A stretch of 64,000 nucleotides of DNA from Vanilla planifolia (lineage: Eukaryota > Streptophyta > Magnoliopsida > Asparagales > Orchidaceae), in the NCBI GenBank assembly GCA_023846275.1, contig CM043868.1, forward strand, positions 2,065,153-2,129,152, read 5' to 3'. A program made the translations under genes and the position numbers. Every line of letters begins with the position of its first letter. Position 1 is the stretch's first letter. Of this stretch, positions 13,800 to 27,600 are shown in pieces. A model generated the notes under the pieces. That model was not told where the DNA came from and made no database searches. It saw only the letters and a list, made by a program, of their open reading frames with translations.

Positions 13800-15704
13800 G
13801 TTAAGAGAATTTAATTTTTACTTGAAAACTTGTAATTACATTTCTGTTTTATTACTTTGCAACTTTACTTATTCCTTTTATTCTTTTATCTTACTAAGGG
13901 ATTGATTAGGGAAAGGTCATAGTATCGATGATTAGACATGTTGAGGAATATTCATTCCAACATAATTACCTAAATGATTAGCACTTTTAACTCATCTTTA
14001 GAATACACTATTAAAAAATTCTAGTCTCCACTTTGGACAACAAAACAATCATTTTATCATTAATGGTTTCTTCTCTTTACCAATTTTGCTTTTCTTTTTA
14101 CGTTTCCTTTTATTATTTCATATAATTAGCCTTTGAAATTCAACTTTTTATCTCTCTTTTATTATCTTTACTTCTTGTAGCAAGAATATATAAATTTACA
14201 TTAGCATGGAATGAAGTAACTTGTAAGTGAAGTACCAATATATCATGCTTAATCATCATGTAAACATAACATATCTACAACATTTCAATTGGCAAAGGAA
14301 TCTAACAACCTTCCTAAGAAACAATTATAAAAATTTGTAATTGCTCCAACAATTAACAAAACATCAAGTAACATCCATGGCAACATTTCTATATGAGAAT
14401 CTCCAACTCTTCTTACATTCCTATATTACACTTTATAAGAAACATATACAAATCGATACAAGATTGCCTACCTCTTATGTTTTTCCTTTGTAGTGTTGAC
14501 ATTAGGGCTTTAATCTTTCCCATAATCTCTTACAAGTACCTTCTCCAAACCTCTTCTTCCCTTTTTAGTCTTAAGTTGGCCATTAAAGCCAAATTCTTAA
14601 GAACCTTTATAAGACATGACTATCCCATATTTTATAATCATTCCTATGATTTTCCACATCTTGACCTTCCAAATTCCTCTAATACTTATGTCCCTTATAT
14701 GGATCTCTTTTCAAATTTTATCTTCTATTTCCCAAAGTTTTTTTAATGATTAAACTTATCTCCATGTTAGTTTTCTTGGTTTCATGATATTTCAAGTTTT
14801 AAAACTTTTGTAGTTTCTATATATCATGCATGTACAATTACCATCTATATATTATACAATCCTCATCTTTGCCTCAATTTGTTATTACAATCTTCCTATC
14901 ATATTAATATAATCTTATTATCATGCTTGTACGATTTGCTTCAATTGAACTTTCTTTATTTCATACTATATGATAGCACTAGTCGTCCTTGTATGATCCA
15001 AAACAACAATCTTATACTATACTCCTTTACCTAAATTATACTTATATGATTCATTTTAATATATTATATGATTAGCCTATGTGCTCTCTTAAAAATGTTT
15101 GCATTACATTCTACTTCATTTTCTCTGGCTTTAATGTATGGCACCAATCTTGTTCTGTTGTAGTATATGATCCAATTCTTGCATAGAATTTGCAATTAAT
15201 ACTCATTATCACCATTTTCCTAGTTGTAGTCGTATGATTAGAGCTTATTCAGATCTATTACGGTTCTACATATTATCATGCTTATATGATGGCCTGGTTG
15301 CACTTGTATAAGAGTCTCCAACTTTTGCAACCATCCTCTTTAACCTTACCCATCTCACACTTGATTGTACATCATGATTATCACTACCATACTATATGAT
15401 TCTATTATCCCTTTTTCCAACTTTATTAAACTTGTTTGACATATTGAGATGATGTGTTATTCATCAATTTACGGTACTAATACGATGATCCATTTTGTAC
15501 TATATGATCTTCTTTAGCTTAGGCTATTTGATAACACCTTTTATCAGTTTATTTAATCCTCATGATCATATTATATAATTCCTTGCAAAAATAATTCGCA
15601 TTTTTATAAAAAAAAGTTTAGAAAAATTTATAAAATTCTTGAATATAAAAATAGCTCAAATTATCTTTGGAATAATTTCATTTACAAGAATTAAGGATGA
15701 TATA
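13800..15704 (-). repeat. 3' LTR of the right gypsy copy (inner end truncated)
   Basis: The stretch 15704-13800, read on the minus strand, aligns with 22720-20870. Shared landmarks include the CATCCTTAA start, the 'tcatgctt(a)aatcatcat' phrase (14245 and 21275) and the 'gggaaaggtca' phrase (13911 and 20927). The last 450 bases present in the other LTR are missing here, at the centre of the inverted duplication. Confidence 0.8.
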
Positions 15705-18700
15705 GTTCATCCCTTTTTACGAAATTTTATCCTTGAAATTTAGAATATGGTGGGTAATCAACAACTCTTTTTTCTAGTTTCTATGTAGCTTCTCACTCTA
15801 TTTGGTTTGACATAGATCATCATGATCAACATTTCTTTTTTCCTTAATTTTTTAATTATTTGGCTAATATCTTTATTAGTCTTTCTTAATAAGTCAAGTG
15901 CGGTTATAGATAATACATGTTTGAATCAAAATCTAGCACATGCATTGGATCCTCTATATATCTCCTTAATGATGAGATATGAAATACATCATGTATTCCT
16001 GTCAACTTCATTAGTAATGCCACTTTAGAGGAAACTTCACCTACCCTTCCAATGACATGGAAAGGTCCAATGAATATGGGATTTTAGCTTATCTCTTTGG
16101 CTAAATCTATTGACTCCCTTCATAGGAGTTGTTTTGATGAATAGCTAGTCTCCTTCTTAGAACTCAACCTTTTTATGCTTAAAGTCATAATATTTTTGTT
16201 TTTGATCTTGAGGCTTTAATATATTCTCTTCTATCTTTTTTACATTATCAATTATTGTAGTATTCATATCTAATGCAACTAATACTTTCTCATCATCTTT
16301 GTACAACAAGATACGATTACATTTCCATCCATATAAAGATTCAAAGGGTGCCATCTCTATGCCTATTTTATATCTGTTATTATTGGAAATTTTGATTAAA
16401 GGAAGATATGCAGGCCCAACTTTCACCAAAATCAAAAATACATAACCTCTTCCAGTGTTTCAATGGTTCTCTCGATTTTCCCATCTACTTGTAAATATAA
16501 AAGGTACAAAACTTTAAATGTGTATCAAAAACTTCTCATAGTCTTTTCCAAATCTGAGAGATACCCTTATCTGATCCAATATTATGGTTTTTGGCACTTT
16601 AGGTAACAAAATTATCTAGTCTAAATATAGTTGTTCTATTTGACCATTACATAATTAATTTTTATAAATAAGAGATGTACTAATTTCTTTAATCAATACA
16701 TTACAACCCATATGGCATTTTTTAAGTTAATTTAAGTGAGCAAACTACAAAGTCTATGGAGATACCCTCACTTTACTATTGGGATAAGAAGTGATTACAA
16801 AGTACCACTTGTTTTTTTATGCTCCCTCATAACTTATTGGCATAACAACCGCCTATTTATTATATATTTAATGTTTTTCTTTATCCATGGCCACAAATCT
16901 TTAGTCTTCATGTCATTGTACATCTTAGTTATGTCGAGATTTACTAAATATCTTGTTCTTTGAGCTTCTTGCAATAGTATTTATCATGTTTCCTTTTGAT
17001 TAGGAATGCACAATATATTTTAGTAGTATACAAGATCATTCTCTTGATTTAAATTGATGTCAAATTCTTGCCCTTCTATGAATTTAACTTTTATCTTCTT
17101 TAACTCTTTATCTTGATCTTGGAATTCCTTTAGTTCTTTGATACATTCTAAGAATATAGCCTCTTCATTAAAATTATCTTGATGCCTATTAATATGACAT
17201 TAAGAAGCATTTTATTCATTTTAATGCATAGTTATACTTCTTAAACTTTAGTAATGCAACTATTTAAGATTTCCTTTAACTTATGGTATCCACCACTATG
17301 TTGGCCTTCCATGGAGGATATGTAATGTTTATATCATAATCTTTCATCAATTTCAACCAATGCCTTTGTCTTAGATTCCACTCTTTTTATGTAAAGTTAT
17401 ATTTCAAACTTTAATTATTGGAGTAGGATTTGAGCATTCATACCAAACAAATAATGATTCCATATTTTTAAAGAAAAGATTATCATTACCACTCAAAATC
17501 ATATTACAAATAATTCTTTTTAATAAGCCTAAGTTCTTAAGAGACAACTACTAAGACCTTCCTATTTTATAATAACACTACCCAAAATACCTACAATAAT
17601 GAATCATATAGACGTGAAACTCCTTATTTTGTAAGGTTAAAATTAGTACGATTATTAGGTTTTGTTTTAATGTTCAGAAGGTATCTTTGAACTACTAATT
17701 TTAGTTGGAAGGGACAACTTTTCTTGTAAATTTTTCAAGGGTGAATCTGCTTAGGAAATCCCTCTAACAAAATTCTAACAATTACTAGATAATCTTAAGA
17801 AAATTTACACTTCAATAATATTTGTAAGCCTAGGACACTCTGTCATTATCATCACTTTTTTGTTTATCAACTACTACCCTTTCTATACTTATGATATAGC
17901 CCAAAAATGAGATTCTCTTTAAATAGAAACTACATATTGAAAATTTAGCATATAATTGTTTCTCTTACAACCTTGGAACATCAAGTCAAGAAGTTTGGCA
18001 TGAAAATCTTCACCTTTAGAGTATATTAAGGTATTATCAATAAATACTATAATAAACTCATCCAACCATTATTTGAACACTCTATTCATGAGATCCATAA
18101 AAGCTATTGGTGCATTACATAACCTAAATAGAAGTATAAGATATTTGTAATCACTAAAAGTAATCTTTGGAATGTTCTCTTCCTGAATCTTAAATTAATA
18201 ATATTTTGGCCTTAAGTTAATCTTTGATAATACCTCAACCCATTGTAATTTTCAATAATTCATCAATTTGAGGCAATGGGTACGTGTTCTCAATGAAAAC
18301 CTTATTTAATTCCTCATAATTGATGCACATTTAAAGATTATTATCTTCCTTCTTTATAAAAATCTTTGGTTCTCCTTAATATGAAGCATTCAATGTAATC
18401 AATTCTTTGTCTAAGAGTTATTGCAATTGACTTTTAAACTCATGTACTTTATTATTATAATTTAATACAATTGTTTAGAAATTGGTTATGTGCCTAAGGT
18501 TAGTTTGATGGAAAATTCAATATTTTTATTTGATGGCAGTCTAAGTAAATCCTTTGAAAAAACATCTAAATATTTACAAACTAAGCTCATCTTACACATG
18601 GTATTTTTTTGTATTGTACATTATATGGATATAAGGCAAGACTCATATCCTCTTTGTAATACCTTTTTGGCCTTCATAATGGATATGAGGGGATTTTCCT

Positions 18701-20400
18701 TCCTTCCCTAAATTACACCAATTTTGATCTATCTTCTAATTTAATTGATACTTTCTTTTCCCAACAATCTATTGTGATATTATTATTTGTAAGTTAATCT
18801 ATTCCCAATAATATATCAAACTCTAACATTCAATTAAAATCAAATAAGACAAGAGTGGCATTCTATTTATTTTTATATATCCCACAATATTTTGATGTAT
18901 CACTATTGTGTTAGCCATAAGTAAAATGACTTCTAAGGGGTTTTTTAGTTGTTGTTGTTCAATCATTTTTTTTTGTTAACTATGTCTATGGATACAAAGG
19001 AACAAGATGCACCATAATCAAATAAAACTATCACTTATTTAAAAATTGTAGAGTACTTATAATGACATAGGTTAGGTTGAAGCTTTCACTAAATTGATGG
19101 CATAAATGTTGGGTATGATATCGTAGCTTATCCTTTGTTGGGATTTTGCTCACCCTAATTCTTGTTATTATTCCTTTGTGGAGTAAAATATCTCTTTCTC
19201 TTTTTCATTATGCTCTTAGATTCAGTTAATTCAAGGTCTTGTTTAGTTTGGTGTGTGGAATTCATTAGTTTTTTATATGAATCAAACTATAACAATGCTA
19301 GCATGTTTCATTTAACATCTTTTAATCTTCTTTGAAATAAATAACATATTTGTTTTTCATACTACACTTTCACTGGTGAGTACCTTATATGTCTAGAGAA
19401 TTTCTCCTCGTATTAACTTACAGTTAAGTTTCTTTGATATAGTCTTAGTATTTCATCCAATATTTTATCCTTAGTAGATTCTAAAATACACCATTCTAGA
19501 AAAGCATTACGAACAACTTCCTAAGATATCTTCATATGGAAGTTGTCACCAAATAATATTCTTCTTTCACACCATCAATTTATAAAACTATTATCCAATA
19601 CTAATGCAATCAATTTGATTGTCACATGCCATGCTATCAAGCAACATCTCATTCCTTTCAAACTAGTCCTTAGCTTCAAAGAGTTTTACATTTTTCACCA
19701 ACCTTAGCAATCATAATCACAAGAATTATTCCATCACCATATTAGCAAAGAAAGCATTAGTAGTTTTTTCATTGTCAGTTAATGCCTCCCTCCTTATTTG
19801 AAATTTTAATGACTTACCCCTCTATAGTATTTATTGCCAACTTGAGAGTTTATAGCTTTCAAGTTAAAAATTGTTCACTATATTAGTGTGTTCATTATGG
19901 TTCTTTGAAGCCATCTATTATGCACTCTATTAGCTTAACAAAAACATTAACATTAAGACGTAACATTATTAAATACATAATGATATAACCACATATCATT
20001 TTTATAAATTCATCGATACATCTTTATATCATCTATTTTTTGTATTGCAATGTATGGTCATCTTGTATAATCCAACTTAACAATTTAGTAATCCTCAATG
20101 AACCACTCTGATTATTCAATATGAGTTCATATCATGGGTAATCATATTATTATTTTTTTTCTAATCATATTATATGAAATTCTAGTTTTATTATAAACCT
20201 AAATTTTATGTCTATCATAATGTACAATATGTGAAATCCTATTATATGATTAACTCCAGAGAATATGCAATTTTCCAGTTTGAGTTTAAGTTCTTTGCAA
20301 TACATAAAATACAAGAAATAAAAAGTAACATAATGAAATTAAGGTGAAATAGGTGTGCTTACTCCTCTAGAATTGTCTACCAAAACCTTAAGATTTAGCT

Positions 20401-20412
20401 GCTTTGATACTA
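20401..20412 (-). other. Primer-binding site of the right gypsy copy (tRNA-Met type)
   Basis: The minus-strand string TAGTATCAAAGC, four bases inside the 5' LTR end, matches TGGTATCAGAGC, the complement of the 3' end of initiator tRNA-Met used by most plant LTR retroelements, with two differences. Confidence 0.75.
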
Positions 20413-20416
20413 ATCT

Positions 20417-22720
20417 TGTGGTAGCCCCTCACTTGTAATTCCTTGATTTTAACACAACAACACCAACTTCTTCTACTCTTTTTTTAAAATTTTAAAAAAG
20501 CATAGAACTCATTCTTATCTTTTATAAAAGTAATAATGGATGAAATTTATAAAACTCATTGAATATAGAACCAATTAAAACCATTTTTAATTCATAATAA
20601 AAATAACTCTTAACATAGTACTCTTTTTAAAAAAGTCAAATTTAGAAGCATGTGAAACAAATAATAAACCTTCTCTTAAAAAACATTTAACATAGAATCA
20701 CAATTTAAACACAAAATTAATTTAAACTTTAAGCAACTAAAATGCTAAAACATAATAATTTTATAAATTAAAATAAATCTAGGTTCAGCAATCATTACGA
20801 TTAAAAAGTTTTATGACATATCTATCATCATCACATTAGTAACAATAACTTGATAATAATATTCCACTTTCATTACTTTACAACATTTTTTGTTCTTTTT
20901 TTATCATGTTAAGGGTTATCTTTGGGAAAGGTCACTTCATCAAAGATTAGGAATGTTTAAGAACAATCATTCCAATAGAAAGAGCCTAAATGATTGGATG
21001 ATTTAGCATGTTCTAATTTTATTTAAAAATTCTTAAGAATACATTGTTTCAAAATGCTAGTCATCATTTTTGACAATCAAACCATCTTTCCAACATTAAA
21101 ATTTCTTCATATCACCAATTCCTCTTTTTTCTCTTTTCTTTCACATTTTCATATGCTTAGCCATCTCATCAACATTTTATCTCTCTTTTCTCATCTTTCC
21201 TGTCTATGAGCATGAATATATAGATAAACATTAGAATTGAATGAAATAACTTGTAAATAAAGTACAAATATGTCATGCTAAATCATCATTAAAATATAAT
21301 ATATGTGCACACATTTCAAATTGCAAAATAATCTAATAACTTTCCTAAGAAACAATTATAAAAGTTTATAAGTACTCTAACAATTAACAATACATCAAGC
21401 ATCATACATGGCACTAAAATTTCTATACAAGAATCTTTACCATTTCTAACATTATTAAGACTTTTAGCCTACATTATACATTACATCAAGCAATACAAAT
21501 AGGAACAATATTGCTTGCCTCTTATTTTTTCATTTGTAATGGTCGCACCAAGGCTTAAATCCTTCCCAAAGTCCCTTAAAAGCACCTCCTTATACTCCCT
21601 TCTTCAAATTTTAGACTTGAGCCAATGCTATACCTCATTAACTTTAAAAAACAAAGTCATGGCTAGCCTTTCTTATATATTTATTCTCATGATTTTTCAG
21701 ATTCTTTCTTCTTCCAAATGCAACTAATAGTTGTGTCCCTTCTTGTGGATGCCTTTTCAACTTTTATCCTCACACTTTTAAGAGTTTTTCAATGATTAAA
21801 CTAACCCACTTATTAGTTTTCTCAATTATTCACTATTTTAGTTTTTTAAACCTCTACAATTTCTATTGGTCATACATGTAAAATTGTTATTCTTGTACTA
21901 TATGGTTCTCATATTTACCTCAATCCATTATTAAATTCTTTTATTGAACCAAAAAAAATCTCATTATCATACTTGTAATATATTCTTTAACTGAACTCTC
22001 TTTACTTCATATTATATGATTTCATGGTTGTATTTGTGTGATCCAAATTACTACATCTTTTTATTAAGTCATAACTAATAAAAAATCTTTTATGTTTTAC
22101 TCCTCTATCTTGATCGTACTTTCACAATCCACTTATCATACTAAACAATCAATCTAGGCAATCTTTTGGATAGGTTCACATTATGATCCTCTTAATTTTC
22201 TCTTACATAATTGTATAGTATGATATGTTGATCCATTTCTTCTTCTAGATTCACATTAATTTCACATTGTTGTATAAATAACATTTTCTTAGTCAAACTT
22301 CTATGATCAGGTCTTAGTCTTTTCCAATAAGCTTCTACACAATATCATACTTATATGATGGTCTAGTCATGTTTACATGATATCTTTTGACTTTTGCAAC
22401 TATGTCCATTTACCTCACTTGAACTCTTAATTGATAAATATTGTTGACCCTATTATCCTTTTTTTTACCATATCATACTAGCCCAACACCTTGAGATAAT
22501 ATTTTATTCATCAATTAAACATATTGATACTATGATTCATTTTGTACTATAACAACTTCAACTAAGGTTATTTCACCACACTTTCTATCATATTGTATGT
22601 TGCCACACAAAACAAACCATTTTTAGAAAAATTCTAAAAAAATACAAAAAATTCTTAAATATAAAAGTAGCTCAAATTATCTTTAAAATTTTTTCATTTA
22701 CAAAATTTAAGGATGCTACA
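20417..22720 (-). repeat. 5' LTR of the right gypsy copy, about 2.3 kb
   Basis: Read on the minus strand the LTR begins TGTAGCATCC at 22720 and ends GGGGCTACCACA at 20417, giving TG...CA ends. The length of about 2.3 kb suits the Tekay/Del group of plant chromoviruses, whose LTRs are long. The primer-binding site follows after a few bases. Confidence 0.8.
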
Positions 22721-24847
22721 TTTAACCTCCACCTATATGCACATGCCAACCTTATCTAAACCCCATTTACCACTATGCTTGGATTGGTCACTAAACCAAA
22801 TCACATATTTCTACTAAACTTGGTTGATTAGTCATGCATCTTGGCATAAATCTAACCTCATAGTTGCATTGTTTTGAATCAATGAATTAGTTTATGCCAG
22901 ACTAACACTCCCTTATTGAACCCCAAGATACCTAAAAGAAATCCAGTGTTTTATTGATAACAAACTATTTAAGTACTTATCTTGTGATCTAATATGTATA
23001 TTACAAAGTGTATAAAGATAAATAGACAAAGAAGATCATGTGTTATGGTGACAATGGATGAAGCACCAAGTGCTACAAGTCAAACTAAGAGATTGAATGA
23101 AGAAGATAGTCATCCATCTTGAAGTTACATATGTCTAACATTCTTCTCAAATGATTTCATGTGTTTGGATATATGTAAGTTCTAAAAAGTAAGATTGCTA
23201 ATAAATCAAAGAGCTAGCACAATATTACACATGCATATCATTCAAGATAGTAAACCTGAAGTGGAAAATCCTTAAAAGTATGAAGAGAAGTGATCAAGTT
23301 ATTTGCATTTTATTTAGTGATAAAAAAGTTATAATCTATGTAAGAATATTCACAATCTTGTTGGTAAAATATAATGCAAAACTTGTTAAATGTAATCTAA
23401 ACATATGTAGTAGTGACAATGTCTAATACAATATTATCAATATACAATACATTTACACAAAATTTTATAATACACTCATGGACCAAATTGTTGGGTCAAG
23501 ATTAGTGAAGGGTATATGTATGATAATGAATGGTATTTTAGTCATAATTAGTTTGAGTCTTCAAAAATATAAAATAGGGACTACAAATAATAGTTAAATT
23601 TAGTACATCAAATAACATATTGTGTAACATTATTATGTGCAATACATTATCTTAATATTAATAATATATTCAACTAACTTAGAATAAGTGCAAACCCAAA
23701 CAAATCAAATAACACTATAATTTCCATCATATAATATTTTTGTTAGGGATGAGTCATAAAAAATGATAATTTTAAAAAATCATATGACATATTATTTTAC
23801 TAACAAATTGTTTCATTAGTTCAAAACATGCATAATGTATGGTACATAAACCTTAATGATAATAATATAGAAGAAAAAGTGTCTATTGATAGGTCCAATC
23901 AAAGGAATTACAATATTTAGCTATTAAAAAGACATTTTAAATCTCCTAAAACATCTTATGAATTAAAACATTATAAAAGCAAATGGAAAGTAAATGAATT
24001 GATTTATGAGGCTTTGAGAATAGATTAGAAAAATGCAAGAGTGACTTCAAGAGTGTTGAAAGAAAGCTTTGCTATATCATCACTTTCATGAGTGAGAATT
24101 GAAAGGATTTTATTATTATATCTTGAAGAAGATATCTGATACATCATTTATAGGAGTTTTGGAGGATCATCATTGAAAATCACCTCTAATCTTTTCACTC
24201 CATTAATCTCTTGGTTACATTAGTAATATCATTGTTCAATCTATATAAATGTGTTTGTATTTAAATATTTTACTCACCATAGTGTGAGCTTATTATTTAT
24301 AATAGTTCTTGTGATTTAGTTCCTTTGACCTAGCTCCATCACATGGATGTGTAGAGCAATTGGCCAAACTCTTAACTATTTAATATGGAAAGGACTAGTT
24401 GAGTTGACAACCACATAGTGTTGAACAAATTTGGGTTGTGGTTAATCTTATGAAAAATCTCGATTATTGAGGTTTCTCCACGTGGTTGTTACAAAAGAGT
24501 GATTTGAATAGTGGTTCTTAAATGATTTTTTTGGGGTGAACATAGGCTTAAGGTTAAGTCAAACCATTTATAAATTTGATGTCTCTTTTATATTTATTTA
24601 TTTTTGTTTTACTTATCTTATTTTAATCTTGAGAAGTTATTTAGTTTGCCAATCTTAATTATTCAAAAGAATTGATAAAAGTTCTATAGTCTTACCAAAA
24701 ATAAGTTGCAAAATCCTAGTATGCTTTTTAGTTAGCTAGAAGTTTTACTTGAAATTTTGATTTACAAAAATAATAATTTTCAATTATGCAACACCAATTG
24801 ATCCCCCCTACCCTCCCTTTCTATGTGTCTCTTTCAACCCCAATAAG
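22721..24847 (+). mobile_element. LTR-like 5' region of the Copia-like element, right arm, fossil
   Basis: This is the inverted counterpart of 7185-9398. It abuts the gypsy terminus at 22720 with the same flanking text as on the left ('ggtggag' then a short A/T run), so the gypsy insertion junction is shared by both arms. The phrase 'acaccaattgatcccccc' just before the primer site is typical of the end of long Copia LTRs. The outer boundary is cut by the gypsy element. Confidence 0.5.
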
Positions 24848-26015
24848 TGGTATAAGAATAAGGGTTTGGCTAAAACAATGCTCACATCCATGAGAATACC
24901 CTATCTTGAAAAAATTATTTTTGCTTTAGGCTTTCTAGTTTTGATTCTATGAAATTTTTGTTTGAAGAATGGAAAACTTTGTTTTATTATTGGAACTAAT
25001 TTTGTTGAATGAAAAGTTAATTTCAATCTTTTATGGAAAACATTAATTGAAGTGTTTAGGAATTATCTAAAAACCTACATGTTGTTTCCAACTATGATAA
25101 ATTTCTTATAAATGATAATGAGCTATGTCTTGTATAATTAAATGTTAAAGGAGTAAATATTCTATATTTTTCCCTTATCTATGGCATAAAACTCTTTGCT
25201 TTTAACACTTGCCTCAATACTTTAAGTGAGTTAGATAGGTTGTGTGGAGAGAAGAAGGAGAAACAGAGATTCAAGAAAATGGAGCAAAGAGAAGAAGAAA
25301 ATGTCCAACGATAACCTTGGATACAAAAGTCATGGACGAAGGTACATATGTTAATTCTCATTCTAGCAATACTACATGTTCATGCAATGCATCTTTTGAT
25401 TATGACTTGTTTTATTCTTATAATTAAATGATTTAAATCATGACAAAATAATTCAAAAGTATAGCAATCATGGAAAAACTAGTTTCATGCTTAAGAAAAA
25501 GATTCATGAACTTAAAAAGGATTAAGAATCACTTAGGATGGAAAAATACTCTATCTTTTAAAGCCAAATTGAATTTATCTTCCTTAAGTGAATTCAATGC
25601 TTAATGAACTTGAGATTTCCTTTATTGAGCATGCTTCAATTATATATTCCTTGAAAATGGAAAATGATTGGCAAGAGAGGTTGAACACACTTTCCTTTAC
25701 TAAGAATTAGCTGAGCTTTTTGAAGGAAAAATTTGTTATTTCTTCTTCACATATGTTTTCTCATGCATCATAACATGCTCAAGCAAAAAATGCTCAACAA
25801 CTATCAATGTTACTACAAAAAAATAATTTTAAAGTGCATGCTATTTTTTTCTAATGAGCTCATTACTGCAAATTCTTATCACTAATTTATTGTGAGATAC
25901 AAAGATCAAACCTCCATTGAAGATGGTTGGTTAAAAAATGAAGAACATAAAAAGTTAACATCATAATTGGTGATAAGATACATCAACTTAAAATTTTCAT
26001 AAGACATTTTCTTCA
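24848..26015 (+). mobile_element. Primer-binding site and gag-like region of the Copia-like element, fossil
   Basis: TGGTATAAGAATAAGG at 24848-24863 resembles a tRNA-Met primer site. A gag-like region follows, with an open stretch at 25242-25427 that shares its 'EGTxVNSHSSNTTCSCNAS' pattern and the 'DLFYSYN' phrase with the left-arm copy. The end of this region (25780-26010) also matches 32600-32818 inside the compact LTR element. It is old and broken. Confidence 0.55.
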
Positions 26016-26022
26016 ACAAAAA

Positions 26023-26760
26023 TGTTGTAGAACAAAAAGAGTATATGGATTTGGAGCAAAATCATTGTAGAGGACAAATGCAAAAAAAAATATTATTATC
26101 ATAAGTTCATCAATTAACCATAAGGAAGGGAACTTATTTTGTACTTAAGGAAACTAATCTTGGCCTAACATGGAATGCACCTTTTCATCATTTTATGATG
26201 GAATTTTCTAGCATTTCCCTTTTATTTAGATAAGTTCTATACATAGCATTAACGAAATCTAGTTGTTCGTTGTTGGTTAGTTATTGATTTTCTGTAGATA
26301 CATTTACGGTTATAATTTCTTAAGCATTGTCATACACCTCTATAAATAAAGGAAGTCATAGAATAAATGATAAGCATAGGTTGGTTTTGAGTTAATCTTA
26401 TCACTACTTGTTGGCTTAAGTGTTTAAGTTAGCTTAGTAGCCTACTCTTGGATTCATTTTGGTGAACTAATCATCGCTTTCTTCTTTATCTTCTCAAATT
26501 AATTTTTTTCTTCATTTTAGTGCTTTTACCATACTCTTCATTCCATTTAACTCGAGAAATTATTTCAATTGAGCCAACTCTACTCTCATTGCAATTCTTT
26601 CATTTTTGCCTCCTGTTATTATAGCTTTTATACCCACACTACCTACTTTCAAGTTCTATACCTCAAGAACCTTACCTGTGTTACCTAACCATATCACTAC
26701 TCCAATCTATATGCCATACTAGACCTTGTTCATAATGAACATGGCCAAAGCATAACAAAT
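26023..26760 (+). repeat. LTR of the small LTR family, right arm end
   Basis: It begins TGTTGTAGAACA and follows the same text as the LTRs at 26812, 32832 and (inverted) 5992, including a TATA-like 'ctataaataaagg' near 26340. It is cut near 26760, where a 50-base internal remnant with a polypurine tract leads into the next LTR. It marks the outer end of the right arm of the inverted duplication. Confidence 0.65.
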
Positions 26761-26811
26761 TGGCATCAACACAAACTTTGCATAGTAGAGTTTCTTTTGA
26801 TAAAGGGGAAA

Positions 26812-27600
26812 TGATGTACAATAAGAGGAAGATTTAAGCTTGGAGCAAAAGTATGGTAGAGGCTTGAATGCAAAACAAAAATTATTATTGTAGCCCTATC
26901 ACATGAATCATGATGAAGTGAGCTTGTTTTGAGCCTAAAGAAGCTAGTTTTAGCCTAACAAGGGAAGTGCCTCTTGAACATTTTATAAAGGTATTTTCCA
27001 ACATTTTTCTTTTGTTTAGATAGCTTCTAAATGCAACATTCATTAAGTTTAGTTGTTAGTTGGTTCTTATTAGTTGTTGGTATTTTTAATTTTTATATAT
27101 ACATTTATAATTGTAATTTATTATAGATTGATATACACCTCTATAAATAGAGAAAATTGCAAAATGAATGATAATCTTTGGTTGGTTTTGAGTTAATTGT
27201 ATCTCAACTTGGTGGCTTAAGTGTTTAGTTGTATGGTTTACTCTTGGATTCATTTTGGTGATTGAAATCTTAATTTCTTCTTTATTTTCTCAATTATATT
27301 TTCTCTTGAGCCTTTTTACCGAACTTTTTTTTCTCTTTAACTCTAGCAATCACCTTATTCCATCTCTCTATTTTCATTATATTTCTATAATTTTTTTCAC
27401 GAGTATTGAAGTAGTTATAGCTTATGCACCTATGTTATCTATCTATCAAGTATGTGCTTATAGAACCTCACATGCACTACATTCCTATGCCACTACTCTT
27501 GTCCACTTGTCAAACGAGGTCTTGTATAAAATGAATAGTGTCAACCAATCATTATTTCACATTTGAGCTTCAACTTGCCCTAATTCCTTTTTTTACACCA
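26812..27600 (+). repeat. LTR of the small LTR family with upstream polypurine tract
   Basis: The polypurine tract 'aaaggggaaa' at 26802-26811 is followed by TGATGTA at 26812. The LTR runs about 790 bp to TTACACCA at 27600, with a TATA-like 'ctctataaatagag' near 27140. The open stretch at 27255-27566 inside it is a by-product of the AT-rich text and recurs in frame-shifted form in the sister LTR. This LTR opens unit A of the direct duplication. Confidence 0.7.

Larger units (their letters stand above)
13800..22720 (-). mobile_element. Ty3/gypsy (chromovirus-like) element, right copy, broken fossil
   Basis: This is a minus-strand element with its 5' LTR at 22720-20417, a primer-binding site at 20412-20401, and a 3' LTR from 15704 down to about 13800. 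Between them, reading downward, lie a gag 3' part and protease region (about 19.3-18.7 kb), reverse transcriptase (18.7-17.8 kb), RNase H (17.8-17.3 kb), integrase (17.2-16.1 kb) and a C-terminal tail with the same 'ATWELEE'-type end as the left copy (near 15.72-16.02 kb). The layout is nearly complete but the coding regions are broken many times. The two LTRs differ at many sites and in length, so the insertion is old. The family assignment is from gene order, the RNase H-then-integrase arrangement and the tail. Confidence 0.85.

Noticed and set aside
27255-27566. 103-codon frame and its relative at 33246-33488
   Set aside because: Both lie inside LTRs of the small family, with frames that are not conserved between the copies over their length.
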